Shown here in pieces: positions 1 to 7,823 of a stretch of 46,793 nucleotides of DNA. The stretch covers positions 1-46,793 of the forward strand of contig JADJSX010000026.1 of the NCBI GenBank assembly GCA_016711485.1, written 5' to 3'. Both the position numbers and the translations under genes were made by a program. This DNA comes from Leptospiraceae bacterium (GTDB taxonomy: Bacteria; Spirochaetota; Leptospiria; Leptospirales; Leptospiraceae). How positions within the stretch are numbered: the first letter of the stretch is position 1; each line of letters opens with the position of its first letter. Under the pieces are notes generated by a model that was given only the letters and a program-made list of their open reading frames with translations, was not told the DNA's origin and did not search any database.

Positions 1-11
1 ATCCTCAAATT

Positions 12-115
12 CGCGAATCTATTTGCAGATTAAAGAACTATGCTGATTAATATTAATTTGTCATGCAATTTTTTTAAAAAAAATAATATTTTTCCATAGT
101 ATAAAGAATATTATC
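12..115. repeat. Left copy of a ~95-bp direct repeat flanking the kinase relic
   Basis: This AT-rich stretch resembles 1680-1775. Both contain an AATCTATTTGC core, then GATT-AAGAA-TATGCT, then TAAT-TTATTTGTC, then a T-rich run and TTTCC-TAGTA. The two copies bracket the broken kinase gene at 543-1662. I see no reading frame here. Similarity is imperfect, roughly 70-75% by eye. Confidence 0.4.
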
Positions 116-258
116 CCTTTTTTGTAACAACGACAAGCGATTACTGGTAAATGTATTATATTGAGAATACATTTCAAAAAATCTATGCAACAAACATAAC
201 TGCATGACTTTTTCGCCAGGCAAAGTGATTGTAATTTATAAAGGAAATCTAATTTAAC

Positions 259-519
259 TAACTCACCATACGCTATCGCTATTATCCTTGCTTAACAAAA
301 GCAATGATTGAGTTTGGGTGAGCCAAGCGTTCAAATGAAGGTTGTGCCCGAACTCAATGTTTCTCCCTAAGATAATGGTGGGCTTTCCTCCCATCGCTTG
401 TTCGCTCTCCTTCAGCCGAGCTATACCGCAGGCTATTGATTCTATTAGTTTATTAGCATTTTCTAATATTCTTAAGTTGGCTTAATCTTCATTTTTTACC
501 TTTTGCGTAACATCAGTTA
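259..519 (-). repeat. Small repeat element, copy a, carrying a frameshifted micro-ORF
   Basis: The left end reads TAACTCACCATACGC. The right end, reverse-complemented, reads TAACTGATGTTACGC, so the element has ~15-bp imperfect terminal inverted repeats. On the minus strand a purine-rich AAAAGG precedes an ATG at 490-492. A frame containing LRILENANKLIESIA then continues to a stop at 263, but the ATG and this frame are offset by one base. Related elements lie at 20814-20977 and 28956-29160. Members share the ends, the position of the ATG and the peptide motif (L)xILExxNxLI. No clear target duplication was found. Confidence 0.5.
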
Positions 520-542
520 ACTAAAAATACTTTAATCTCAAA

Positions 543-1662
543 TTACAAAATAATTCCAATTAAAGTAATATCATCTCTTTTGTGGCTCCAGAATTATTTT
601 GCGTATGTAAATCAAGTCCATCTTCAAATAACTTTTTCTGCTCAAGTCCTGGTCTTGAATAATGCATTTGAATCATCTCTTGCAAAACCCTTTGATCCGA
701 TTTTCTTTCCTGCTGGACTTGGTTGATCTTGGAATCCGTCCGTGGTCAAATACAGAACCGTTCTTACTCCAGGATTTATTTTAATTTCATGATTCGTGTA
801 TTTTCTTACATCCTTCTGTTTTCCACCAATGGACTCTTTGTCTCCTTTGATCGAACTAAATTCATCTCCGTTCATCATATAGAGAGTCCCTATGTCCCCA
901 GCAAAACAACTTCATCTCCTGCTGAATTAATTCTACAAAAACAAATTTCCATTCCATCTCGAGAAGCATCTTCTTTCACATCTTGACGTAACGCATGACG
1001 CACATTATTGTTCAAGTTTTCTAAAATAATTGCTGGATCTAATACTTTCTGCTCTTTTACTATCTGGTTTAAAATCGAACTTCCTATCATCGACATGAAT
1101 GCACCTGGTACTCCATTCATTCTACTTGCCAGTTCTGGAGAAATATATTGGATGCTTTCTTCTAAAACGTTAGCCGCGACCCATTCGGTTTCTTCTTTGG
1201 AAAGTCGGGTTGAAATTCCAAAGTCAATTAACTTCACATCCATCGTATCTGGATTTATGATAATATTCTCAGGCCTGATATCTTTATGAATTACTTTTTT
1301 TCTATGAATTTCAGATAGAATTTCTGCCAATCGAATTGCGATTTCGTAAAATTTATCGAGTGGAATTTTTTACCATCGGAATATTGTTTTAAAGAAATCC
1401 CGCCTGTATCTTCATATGCAAAAAAAAATCCGTTCGAATATCTTTGGAAGGAATAAACCTTTACAATTAAATTGGATGATAAGTATTTTAGAATTTCGTA
1501 TTCGTTTTTTAGATTTATTATCGAAGGATGAAATTCATTTTGAATTGGAATTTTTTTTATAATAATTGATCTAGAATTAGATTTGTCTATTGCCCGATAA
1601 ATTTCAATATCTGAATTTGTATGGATTTTTTCTTTAATTTCATAGCCTTCAAATACATGCAT
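543..1662 (-). pseudogene. Relic of a Ser/Thr kinase - SpoIIE phosphatase hybrid (internal deletion plus frameshifts)
   Basis: The minus strand first encodes the N-lobe and catalytic loop of a protein kinase: HKDIRPEN (HxD loop), LIDFG (DFG), and an APE-like SPELASRMN. The frame then passes directly into the SpoIIE/PP2C-type phosphatase signature GVPGAFMSMIG, followed by RDGMEICFCRI, IKGDKESIGG, YLTTDGFQDQ and, at the very end, RDDITLIGII. In the full hybrid proteins known from Leptospira-type bacteria, these parts are separated by a large AAA+-like ATPase and GAF region. Here that region is missing, joined in frame at RMN/GVP. Frameshifts near 1330 and 880, and another near 600, break the remainder. 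The start at 1662 follows from MHVFEGYEIKEKI, which resembles a kinase N-terminus. The gene cannot make a working protein as written. Its neighbours are also degraded. Confidence 0.8.
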
Positions 1663-1679
1663 TTAAACAAAACCTAAAT

Positions 1680-1775
1680 ATAGCAAATCTATTTGCTGAT
1701 TTAAGAATTATGCTCCCTAATATTTATTTGTCTTTCTATTTATTTTTTGTATAACTATTTTTCCGTAGTAGAAAT
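1680..1775. repeat. Right copy of the ~95-bp direct repeat
   Basis: Counterpart of 12-115. It begins with AGCAAATCTATTTGCT, an internal near-palindrome, and lies immediately upstream of the kinase relic, whose coding strand is minus. It overlaps the 3' end of the unidentified open frame at 1736-1939. Confidence 0.4.
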
Positions 1776-1939
1776 GGAATTACGCCAATTTGAGAATCGG
1801 AGCTTTCACCCAAGCCTCTAAGTTCTCTACGCAATATAAAGAATTCCTCAGCAAATGCATTCTTAATACCATTGAGTAAAGAAGCTTGAGTAGCTAAGTC
1901 TGGCAAATAATATCGTTCCGACCAATTGCAGAATAATTA
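1736..1939 (-). pseudogene. Unidentified gene fragment
   Basis: A minus-strand frame of about 66 codons has no good start. It contains YYLPDLATQASLLNGI and FAEEFFILRRELRGLG and ends at a TAG at 1736-1738. The amino-acid composition looks protein-like, and it lies directly downstream of the ketoacyl synthase relic on the same strand. It may be the remains of the next gene in that operon. I do not recognise the family. Confidence 0.3.
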
Positions 1940-1946
1940 AAATCAA

Positions 1947-3212
1947 TTAGTCAGGAACACCAAGAGAAATGAATGAAGACTGACTCCCTATTGCAATGCA
2001 AGTGATATCGCAAAATCAATCTTAGCCTTTCTATAACCTTCTGAAATATGATCTTGATCACATTCGGGATCTACATTTTAAGATTGATTGTGGGACAGAG
2101 AGTTTGCTCATCTATCATTAAGGCAGTAGCGGCTACATTTAATATACCGGCAGCACCAAACGTATGTCCATAAATAGGCTTAATTGAACCAAGGGGCCAT
2201 TTTTCTTTTGGAACACCTTCGTAGATTAATTTCATCGATCTACCTTCCGCTAAATCGTTGGTATAGGTGGCAGTTCCGTGACCACAGAAATAATCCACAT
2301 CGTCTAAATTTCTCTTACTAATTTGAATTAATTTTTTAATTCCAGATGCAGCCTTTTTTTCCAGTGATATCCATTCTCATTGCATGATCTGCTTCGTTAT
2401 AAACTTTAGAGTACCAAAACTTCTGCATATATTTTTGCACCACGTGCTTTTGCATGCTCATAGCTCTCCATGCATAAAACTGCAGCTCCTTCCCCTAAAG
2501 AAAAACCATCTCTCTTTCTATCATAGGGTCTCATTGCATTCTTGGGATCTTCGTTCTCTAAAGACATTACACGGCTTTGTGGATCGGAATACATTTGCAT
2601 AAGTGGTTTTATCAAAGGAAATTCATGTCCACCTGCATACATAACGTCCGCACGACCTTTTCTAATTGCTTGAAAGCAGAGGCTAATGGCATGATGCCCA
2701 CCAACGCAAGCAGCAGAAATAGTAGTTACAAATCCCTGAATATTGCTATTGATAGCAGTTAAGCTTGTTGGATTAGAGGACATTGAGGTTAACACTGCGT
2801 ATCTATCAAAAACAGACTCATCTTTTAGCTCCGTATATCTTTTCCATGCATGTTCCCACCAGGCAAGAGATGACCGAGAAGAGGAATCAATAAAACCAAC
2901 TCGAGTAGGATCGATGCTATCTTTTTCAAGTTTTGCATTTTTTCTGGCAAGTTCCATTGCTGACATTAGAACAAGAGTCTCATGGTTGTAGTTTTTGGCT
3001 AGCTTCGGATCTAAATCAGGAAGAAACTTCTTATAGTCAAAGTCTCTGACTTCAGCTCCAACTTTTATGGCAAAATCTTCAGTTGGAAAACGTGTCAAAT
3101 AATCGATCTGAGATTTACCATTTTTGAGATTATCCCAAAAATTTTCTAGATCAAATGCATTCGGTAAAATTGTACCGATTCCAGTAATTACAACTCGTTG
3201 ATTTTTGGGCAT
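1947..3212 (-). pseudogene. Beta-ketoacyl-ACP synthase (FabF-like), multiply frameshifted
   Basis: The frame starting at 3212 (VVITGIGTILPN) is a thiolase-fold condensing enzyme. It has the nucleophile cysteine in SAACVGGHHAI, the first active-site histidine region HGTATYTNDLAE, and the second in GHTFGAAG. Length (~415 codons) and motif order fit FabF-type synthases, which extend acyl-ACP by decarboxylative Claisen condensation. The frame breaks near 2400 (after YAEVLVL), again near 2355 where a 7-A run replaces an expected 6-A run, again at INLKM near 2071, and again near 1985. Because there are at least four breaks, real decay is more likely than sequencing error. It is divergent from the hotdog/SDR genes at 3549-5586, with which it probably once formed a fatty-acid-type cluster. 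Confidence 0.75.
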
Positions 3213-3548
3213 TTTTCACCTCTACCTATTTAGTTTTTTTTATTTATCCTTTGAGTTATCTAAAGTAAATTCCTTAGTCAAGAAATTTTTTTGTTTTAAC
3301 CATCAATTCGATTTCTTCGGAAAAGAATTTTAAAATTTTATTTTGGATAATCTTGAAAATGTATTCTGTGAAAAAAACTGGACTACATTTTTCTTACAAA
3401 AAGTTAAATTTGTATTACTCTATGCTTTTTAAATATCGCACTTTTACCTAATTGAAGATTTAAAAACTTTTTAACAAAATAATTTTTTACAAGAAAATAA
3501 CTTGCATATTTATTTACATACTCTTAATTATGTCTCGTATGAGGTAAT
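3213..3548. promoter_or_regulatory. Divergent intergenic region
   Basis: This is 336 bp of AT-rich DNA between the ketoacyl synthase relic (minus) and the hotdog gene (plus). It must hold both start regions. I cannot point to a convincing promoter box or operator, and no reading frame is evident. Confidence 0.3.
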
Positions 3549-3993
3549 ATGTCAAAGCTTGAAATAGAAAGGCCCAAATAAGTTTCATTATTCAGTAGAA
3601 ATTCCCATTAGATTCATGGATGTCAGAAATGCAGCAGTAAATGGTGCCAATGTTTCTCATATGGTATTTGATATGTATTTTAGTTTAGCCAATGAAGCAT
3701 TTGATTTATTCTTAAAGAATTTTGGTTTTTCGAAGAATGATATTGTTGGAGTAAATTTAATTATCCCAAATAGCTCGGCAGTCTTTCAAGGAGAAATATC
3801 AGAAGGTGACTTGATACGAATAGAAGTTTGTGCTACAAACTTTGAACCAAAGGCTTGCGATATTTTCTTTAGATTCACAAAACAAAATGGAACAGTTCAA
3901 GTTGCTGATATTAGACTAGGTGTTTTGTTCTTTGATTATGGCAGCCATAAAACTGTTCCTGTTCCGGAAAAATTCAAATCTCTGTTTATCTGA
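3549..3993 (+). pseudogene. Hotdog-fold (4HBT-like) protein with a frameshift near its start
   Basis: An ATG at 3549 opens MSKLEIERPK and stops ten codons later. One frame over, HYSVEIPIRFMDVRNAAVNG continues to 3993. Joining them gives a ~147-residue hotdog protein whose start aligns with the next gene (MSNPEIQIPSQFPFSTELSI). The break lies in GGCCCAAATAAG, consistent with one extra base. An in-frame ATG at 3616 could give a shortened protein lacking the first beta strand. The family includes acyl-CoA/acyl-ACP thioesterases and dehydratases; the substrate cannot be told. It lies 9 bp upstream of a paralogue, and both share GVxxxxFFDY and VPEKFK/VPEEFK tails. Confidence 0.65.
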
Positions 3994-4002
3994 TAAAACA
4001 AT

Positions 4003-4812
4003 ATGTCCAATCCAGAAATTCAAATCCCTAGCCAGTTTCCTTTTTCAACCGAACTATCAATTCGTAGAATTGATTTGTCGTTAGACTTACATGTTTCCTT
4101 TGCAAGTATTTTAGATATTGTAATGGAGGCACATCTTAGATTTCTACAAAATTATAATTTTACCCCAACTGACATTTTTGGTAAGAGCGTAATATTTGCT
4201 AATGCCAATGTTATTTACCAAGGTGAACTCTTATTCAATGATCAAGTTAAAATTGATGTAGCTCCGGATAATTTCTTTGAAAAGGGATTTGATTTTATTT
4301 TTAGATTAACAAAGCAGAATGGTGCAGTTCCAGTTGCTCTAGTAAAAATTAAAGTTCTTTTCTTTGACTATTCAATAAAAAAGGTAACACGAGTACCTGA
4401 AGAATTTAAGCAACTTTTTTTCCCTGTAATTAATCAGCTAGAATCAAATCAGAGTCGATCTAATAATTCTCCCCTGTGGCAAAGTGCACATCAATTAGTT
4501 TTAAACCTTTATTCTTTCACATCCAAATTTCCAAAAGAAGAAATGGATCACTTGACAACTCGTATAAGAAAATCTGCGACTTCCTTACCACTCACAATAT
4601 TGGAAGGACTCAAAAAAAAGGATCCATCGATTACATTAAAGTTCTATCAAAAATGCAGAGGTTATATCGAAGAGATTCGTTATTATTTAATTTTGGCAAA
4701 TGATTTAAACTATAGTAACGCAAAAATAATTATTTCAGAATTGGAAAAAGTTAATTCTTTATTAAAAAGCGAGTTTAAAATAAAAATCAATTCTGCAGAG
4801 GAAACACGATGA
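4003..4812 (+). CDS. Hotdog-fold domain fused to a four-helix-bundle (23S IVS-protein-like) domain
   Basis: Residues ~1-140 are a hotdog (4HBT-like) domain, paralogous to the gene just upstream. Residues ~155-265 match the pattern of the small four-helix-bundle proteins first known from 23S rRNA intervening sequences: LWQSAHQLVLNLYSFT, then FPKEEMDHLTTRIRKSA, then LEGLKKKD, then YIEEIRYYLILAND. Those are normally free-standing proteins of ~115-125 residues. The fusion looks genuine because the frame is open throughout and no start codon is needed at the junction. The stop overlaps the ATG of the SDR gene by 4 bp (ATGA-type coupling), suggesting co-translation. The enzyme role is inferred to be thioesterase- or dehydratase-like in lipid metabolism. 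The role of the bundle domain is unknown. Confidence 0.75.
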   Translation: MSNPEIQIPSQFPFSTELSIRRIDLSLDLHVSFASILDIVMEAHLRFLQNYNFTPTDIFGKSVIFANANVIYQGELLFNDQVKIDVAPDNFFEKGFDFIFRLTKQNGAVPVALVKIKVLFFDYSIKKVTRVPEEFKQLFFPVINQLESNQSRSNNSPLWQSAHQLVLNLYSFTSKFPKEEMDHLTTRIRKSATSLPLTILEGLKKKDPSITLKFYQKCRGYIEEIRYYLILANDLNYSNAKIIISELEKVNSLLKSEFKIKINSAEETR

Positions 4813-5586
4813 AATTATTCGAAGGAAAAGTGGCAGTCGTCACAGGTGGGACATCAGGACTTGGTCAGGCAGTTGCATTAGAATTTGCCAGAAAAGGTGC
4901 TAACGTTGCCATATGCGGACGAAGAGAAAAAGAAGGAAAAGAGACCGTTGATCTAATTGAAAAAATTGGAGTAAAAGCTATTTTCGTAAAAGCAGACATT
5001 AGTAAATCGGTAGATGTAAAAAATTTTATTGATACGACTGTAAACAAATTTGGAACAATAAATTGTGCAGTAAACAGCGCCGGAAAACTTGGATCGATGA
5101 GCGGAATCTTAGATTATCCTGAAGATGAATGGAAAGCAGTAATGGATGTGAATATCACTGGCACATGGCTTTCTATGAAATATGAAATCCTTGAAATGCT
5201 AAAGCATAAACAAGGAAGTATTGTAAACGTAGCTTCTGTATTAGGGATAGTCGGGGGACATTTTAAAGTTTCAGCTTATTCCGCTAGTAAACATGGAATG
5301 GTAGGATTAACAAAATCAGCTGCATTAGAATTTGCTCATAAAGGAATTCGGATAAATGTAATCTGCCCGGGAAGCATTGAAACTGAGATGCTTGCAGATG
5401 TTTTTGCAAATGTTAAACCAGAAGATTTACAAAAAGCAAAGCAAGCTCAAGCAGCAGCTTACCCCCATGAGACGAATTACTTCAGCTGAAGAAGTAGCAA
5501 AATCCGCAGTATGGCTTTGTTCTGATGAAGCATCCTTCATTACAGGTGTAGCTTTACCAGTCGATGGTGGTTGGACTGCGCAATAA
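4809..5586 (+). pseudogene. Short-chain dehydrogenase/reductase (FabG-like), one frameshift
   Basis: This is a Rossmann-fold SDR. The TGGTSGLG cofactor loop is near the N-terminus, NSAGKLG marks strand 4, and the catalytic Ser-Tyr-Lys set appears as NVASVLG...YSASKHG. The C-terminal part (RRITSAEEVAKSAVWLCSDE and VDGGWTAQ) is in another frame. The break is near 5460 at a CCCCC run, after QAAA. Corrected length is ~258 residues, normal for classical SDRs. These enzymes reduce 3-oxoacyl or other ketone substrates with NAD(P)H. It overlaps the upstream hotdog-bundle gene, so the set 3549-5586 is one operon. A single homopolymer indel could be a consensus error, in which case the gene is intact. 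Confidence 0.75.
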
Positions 5587-5782
5587 ATCATTCTTCATAT
5601 CTACTACAAAGTTTTAGTTCAATCTTTTAATTTGTAATTGCTTGGTCAATGTGATGGATTACATTGGAAGATTGCCTCTTTATTCTAACGGCTAATGTCT
5701 CTAATCCTCTTTCCAGAAGCCAAGTATTTTGCAAAGAAAAGGAGGTTTCTTTTTCAATTGAATATTCTTTGATTTTTCAATC

Positions 5783-5912
5783 AATTTCTTTTTCCTGAAT
5801 AAAATTCTTTTTGATTATCCTTATTTTTCGGTCTTCTTATCGGTCTTTCTGTCCCATCAGCATTTACGTAGTCGCCAGTATTTAATTTTTTATGAATCTG
5901 ACTTTTCGATTT
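5783..5912 (-). pseudogene. Transposase scrap (DDE superfamily, IS5-like)
   Basis: The minus strand contains TGDYVNADGTERPIRRP followed by KNKDNQKEFYSGKRN. This resembles the DGTERPI-RPKDxxxQKxYYSGKKK block of DDE-superfamily IS5-type transposases. The frame is broken on both sides and no inverted repeats were seen, so only a fragment remains. The surrounding 5587-5925 otherwise shows no gene. Confidence 0.5.
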
Positions 5913-5925
5913 CATTCATGTAATT

Positions 5926-6974
5926 TTAATTGTCTCGCTTAAAATGAAATGGTAGATACAAGGAAAAGGAAATCGCTAGCACTATTGCCTCTAGATAAAG
6001 TAAATACCAAGGATATTGACCAAGATGATTCAAAAAAGTATTGTTGTAAGTAGGTTTTGAGATAAACATATAATTTGCGTCTACTAGGAAGTTAACCCAA
6101 AATACAAATGCTCCAAATAGATTAAGAAAAACTCCCATTTTCGCTAAGGACAAAAGTGTCGGACGAAATTCCCAAATCCAAACCAAATAAAGACTCGCCA
6201 GAATAATCGCTACATGAGAAATAAAAAAGTGATAAAATCTAAAATGAGGAAATCCCAACCATAACTCAGGCGACAGGATAGCGACTAATGCTCCACCAAC
6301 TCCAGTAAAGTAAATAACCTCAAAAATTTTATAACTTCTTAGGATAAGCATAATTATACTCATTAGAATTGAAAAATCACAAAGCTGCAAAGGAAGTCCA
6401 TACTCAATCTTCCAATTATTCGTTACAATATACCAGAATTGTAGTGAAATTTCTCCCGCAAACAAAACTAATGCGACTTTGTCAAGTCGCCAAACTACTT
6501 CGTCCCAGAGTAGGATTTATTAATCTTACTTTTTTCTTTTCTTTCTTGGGAAAGAAAAGAAAAAAGTAAGCAAAAAAGAAAAGAAAGCCCGCAGCAGCGA
6601 TTTTATTGCCTTAACACGCTGCAAATGCTCCATTAAGACCTTTTTGCATTTGGAAAAATAGAAAAAGATCTGCCCTGTTTATTTTTTTGTCTATGAGTTT
6701 TTTAGAAAAACTATTGCATTAAAAACCTCGATAGAATTAAGTTTAAGCCAACTTGACAAAGTAGCACTAATACAAGTGAATAACGAACAGTATTCTCTAG
6801 ATTATTTCTTTTTCTTATTTTCATTCTCGCTAAATATAAAGTTCCGACAGAAATTATGGTGAGGATAATTGCCATAATATGCGAAAGCGAAAACATTTCG
6901 AAACGCGGTTCCATTGTGTAGAAGTTAAATAGGTTCATTGGCAGTATACCATCAATGGATTGTGAATAACCCAA
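5926..6974 (-). pseudogene. TIGR02206/YwaF-type integral membrane protein, interrupted by a MITE
   Basis: The N-terminal part (6974 to 6772, MGYSQSIDGILP..., with the F-SLSHI motif) and the C-terminal part (6466 to 5926, LPLQLCDFSILMS, FTGVGGALVAIL, FRFYHFFISH) belong to one YwaF-like polytopic membrane protein. The element at 6473-6765 separates them. Removing it with one ACTAAT duplication restores an unbroken frame reading YSLVLVLFAGEISLQFWYIV, about 250 residues, normal for the family. The function of YwaF proteins is unknown. As it stands the gene yields a truncated protein ending in element-encoded residues, and the distal part lacks a good start. Confidence 0.8.
6473..6765. mobile_element. 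MITE, copy 1 (293 bp), inserted in the YwaF-type gene
   Basis: Terminal inverted repeats are GCGACTTTGTCAAGTCGCC on the left and, reverse-complemented on the right, GCTACTTTGTCAAGTTGG. A perfect 6-bp target duplication ACTAAT flanks it (6467-6472 and 6766-6771). Inside is a perfect 21-bp stem at 6525-6545/6550-6570 with a TTGG loop. No transposase is encoded, so it depends on an enzyme elsewhere. Copy 2 at 25213-25503 is nearly identical. Copy 3 at 33487 is a left half. Confidence 0.9.
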
Positions 6975-7647
6975 TAGGATTTATTTTTAGAAACGCAGTG
7001 CGGCGGTTCTGATTTAGTTTTTTCATGGCATAGTTTGTTATCTTGTAAATCTGAGATCATACTTTAATCCTGATAGTGTGCAAATTATTTACCCATGCAA
7101 ACCCTATCGTATGTAATTGGTAGACTTTTTTTATTCACCCGAATTACCATAACCTCTTTTTGCTCTGACTGAATCTTGTAATAAAAATAGGGAACACCTT
7201 ATTTTGCATCGTTCACTCGTAAAAGAATTATTAGAAATTATACGAAGCCACTAGAAAGAAAACTTACATTACAAATCTATTAGAGAACACTGGTTAACCA
7301 CAACTGAAATGCTGACTAGAATGTCTACACTGAGTGTAACTAATGGTCATTTATTCCTAAATAAAAAAATATATGAATTATGAATTTTTAGTATTGAATG
7401 GAGGTTGACGAGTTTTAAGTAAAGGTTATTTTTGGAGGAGATAAGTATTTCTTTGAGAGTGTACCTTTTGACTAAAGAGGATTTTACGGTGCCATTTGAT
7501 ACCCTCAGAATAAACTTCATTTTATATATTCTTTAAAGCAAATTGCAGTAATTCTGAGAAATTAGTTTAGTAGGCATTTGAAATAGAATGAAAACTTACC
7601 ATCTGTCGACTATCGTAAATTATTCTGAGTTACTATACTTGAGTTAA
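6975..7647. other. Intergenic stretch with no gene seen
   Basis: About 670 bp upstream of the YwaF relic and of the receptor gene. I find no frame with a plausible start and protein-like composition. It may contain worn-out sequence, and I cannot assign promoters with confidence. Confidence 0.3.
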
Positions 7648-7742
7648 AGTGGTTTTAGTAAATTGTCATCCTGAGCGTGTCGAAGGGTGCAATTTCTATT
7701 AAGCATGGATTCGACAAGCTCACCATGACACCGAAAACCACT
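7648..7742. repeat. Long imperfect palindrome (REP-like, GTCATCCTGAGC type)
   Basis: AGTGGTTTT, TGTCAT, TGAGC and TGTCGAA on the left pair with TTCGACAAGCTCA, ATGACA and AAAACCACT on the right, around a ~20-base centre. The TCATCCTGAGC-TGTCGAAGG core is a palindromic repeat motif seen dispersed in many bacterial genomes. It ends ~80 bp before the receptor start and could fold in the leader or act as a terminator from either side. Confidence 0.6.
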
Positions 7743-7823
7743 CTGTCTTGAGTATAGAATGCGATAGGAGTAAGGCAATGTCACTAGAAAGAAAATATAC
7801 TCTATTATTTTTGAGGAGAAATT

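Noticed and set aside
6369..6569. Plus-strand frame at the MITE
   Set aside because: Its end is the lysine-rich hairpin arm of the element, and it runs antisense to the YwaF-type gene.
6525..6570. MITE hairpin as an ordinary transcription terminator
   Set aside because: It recurs at the same internal place in both full element copies, so it is part of the mobile unit. It may still terminate transcription, but that was not annotated separately.
6711..6765. First read as a piece of the YwaF-type gene carried to the second repeat copy at 25455-25503
   Set aside because: The ACTAAT duplication shows the element ends at 6765, and removing it restores the gene frame. The similar bases at copy 2 are simply the right end of the same element.
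7748..7823. TTG start at 7748 for the TonB receptor
   Set aside because: No ribosome site, and the extension is not a signal peptide. ATG 7824 has GAGGAG and begins a signal sequence, though a frame shift is needed.
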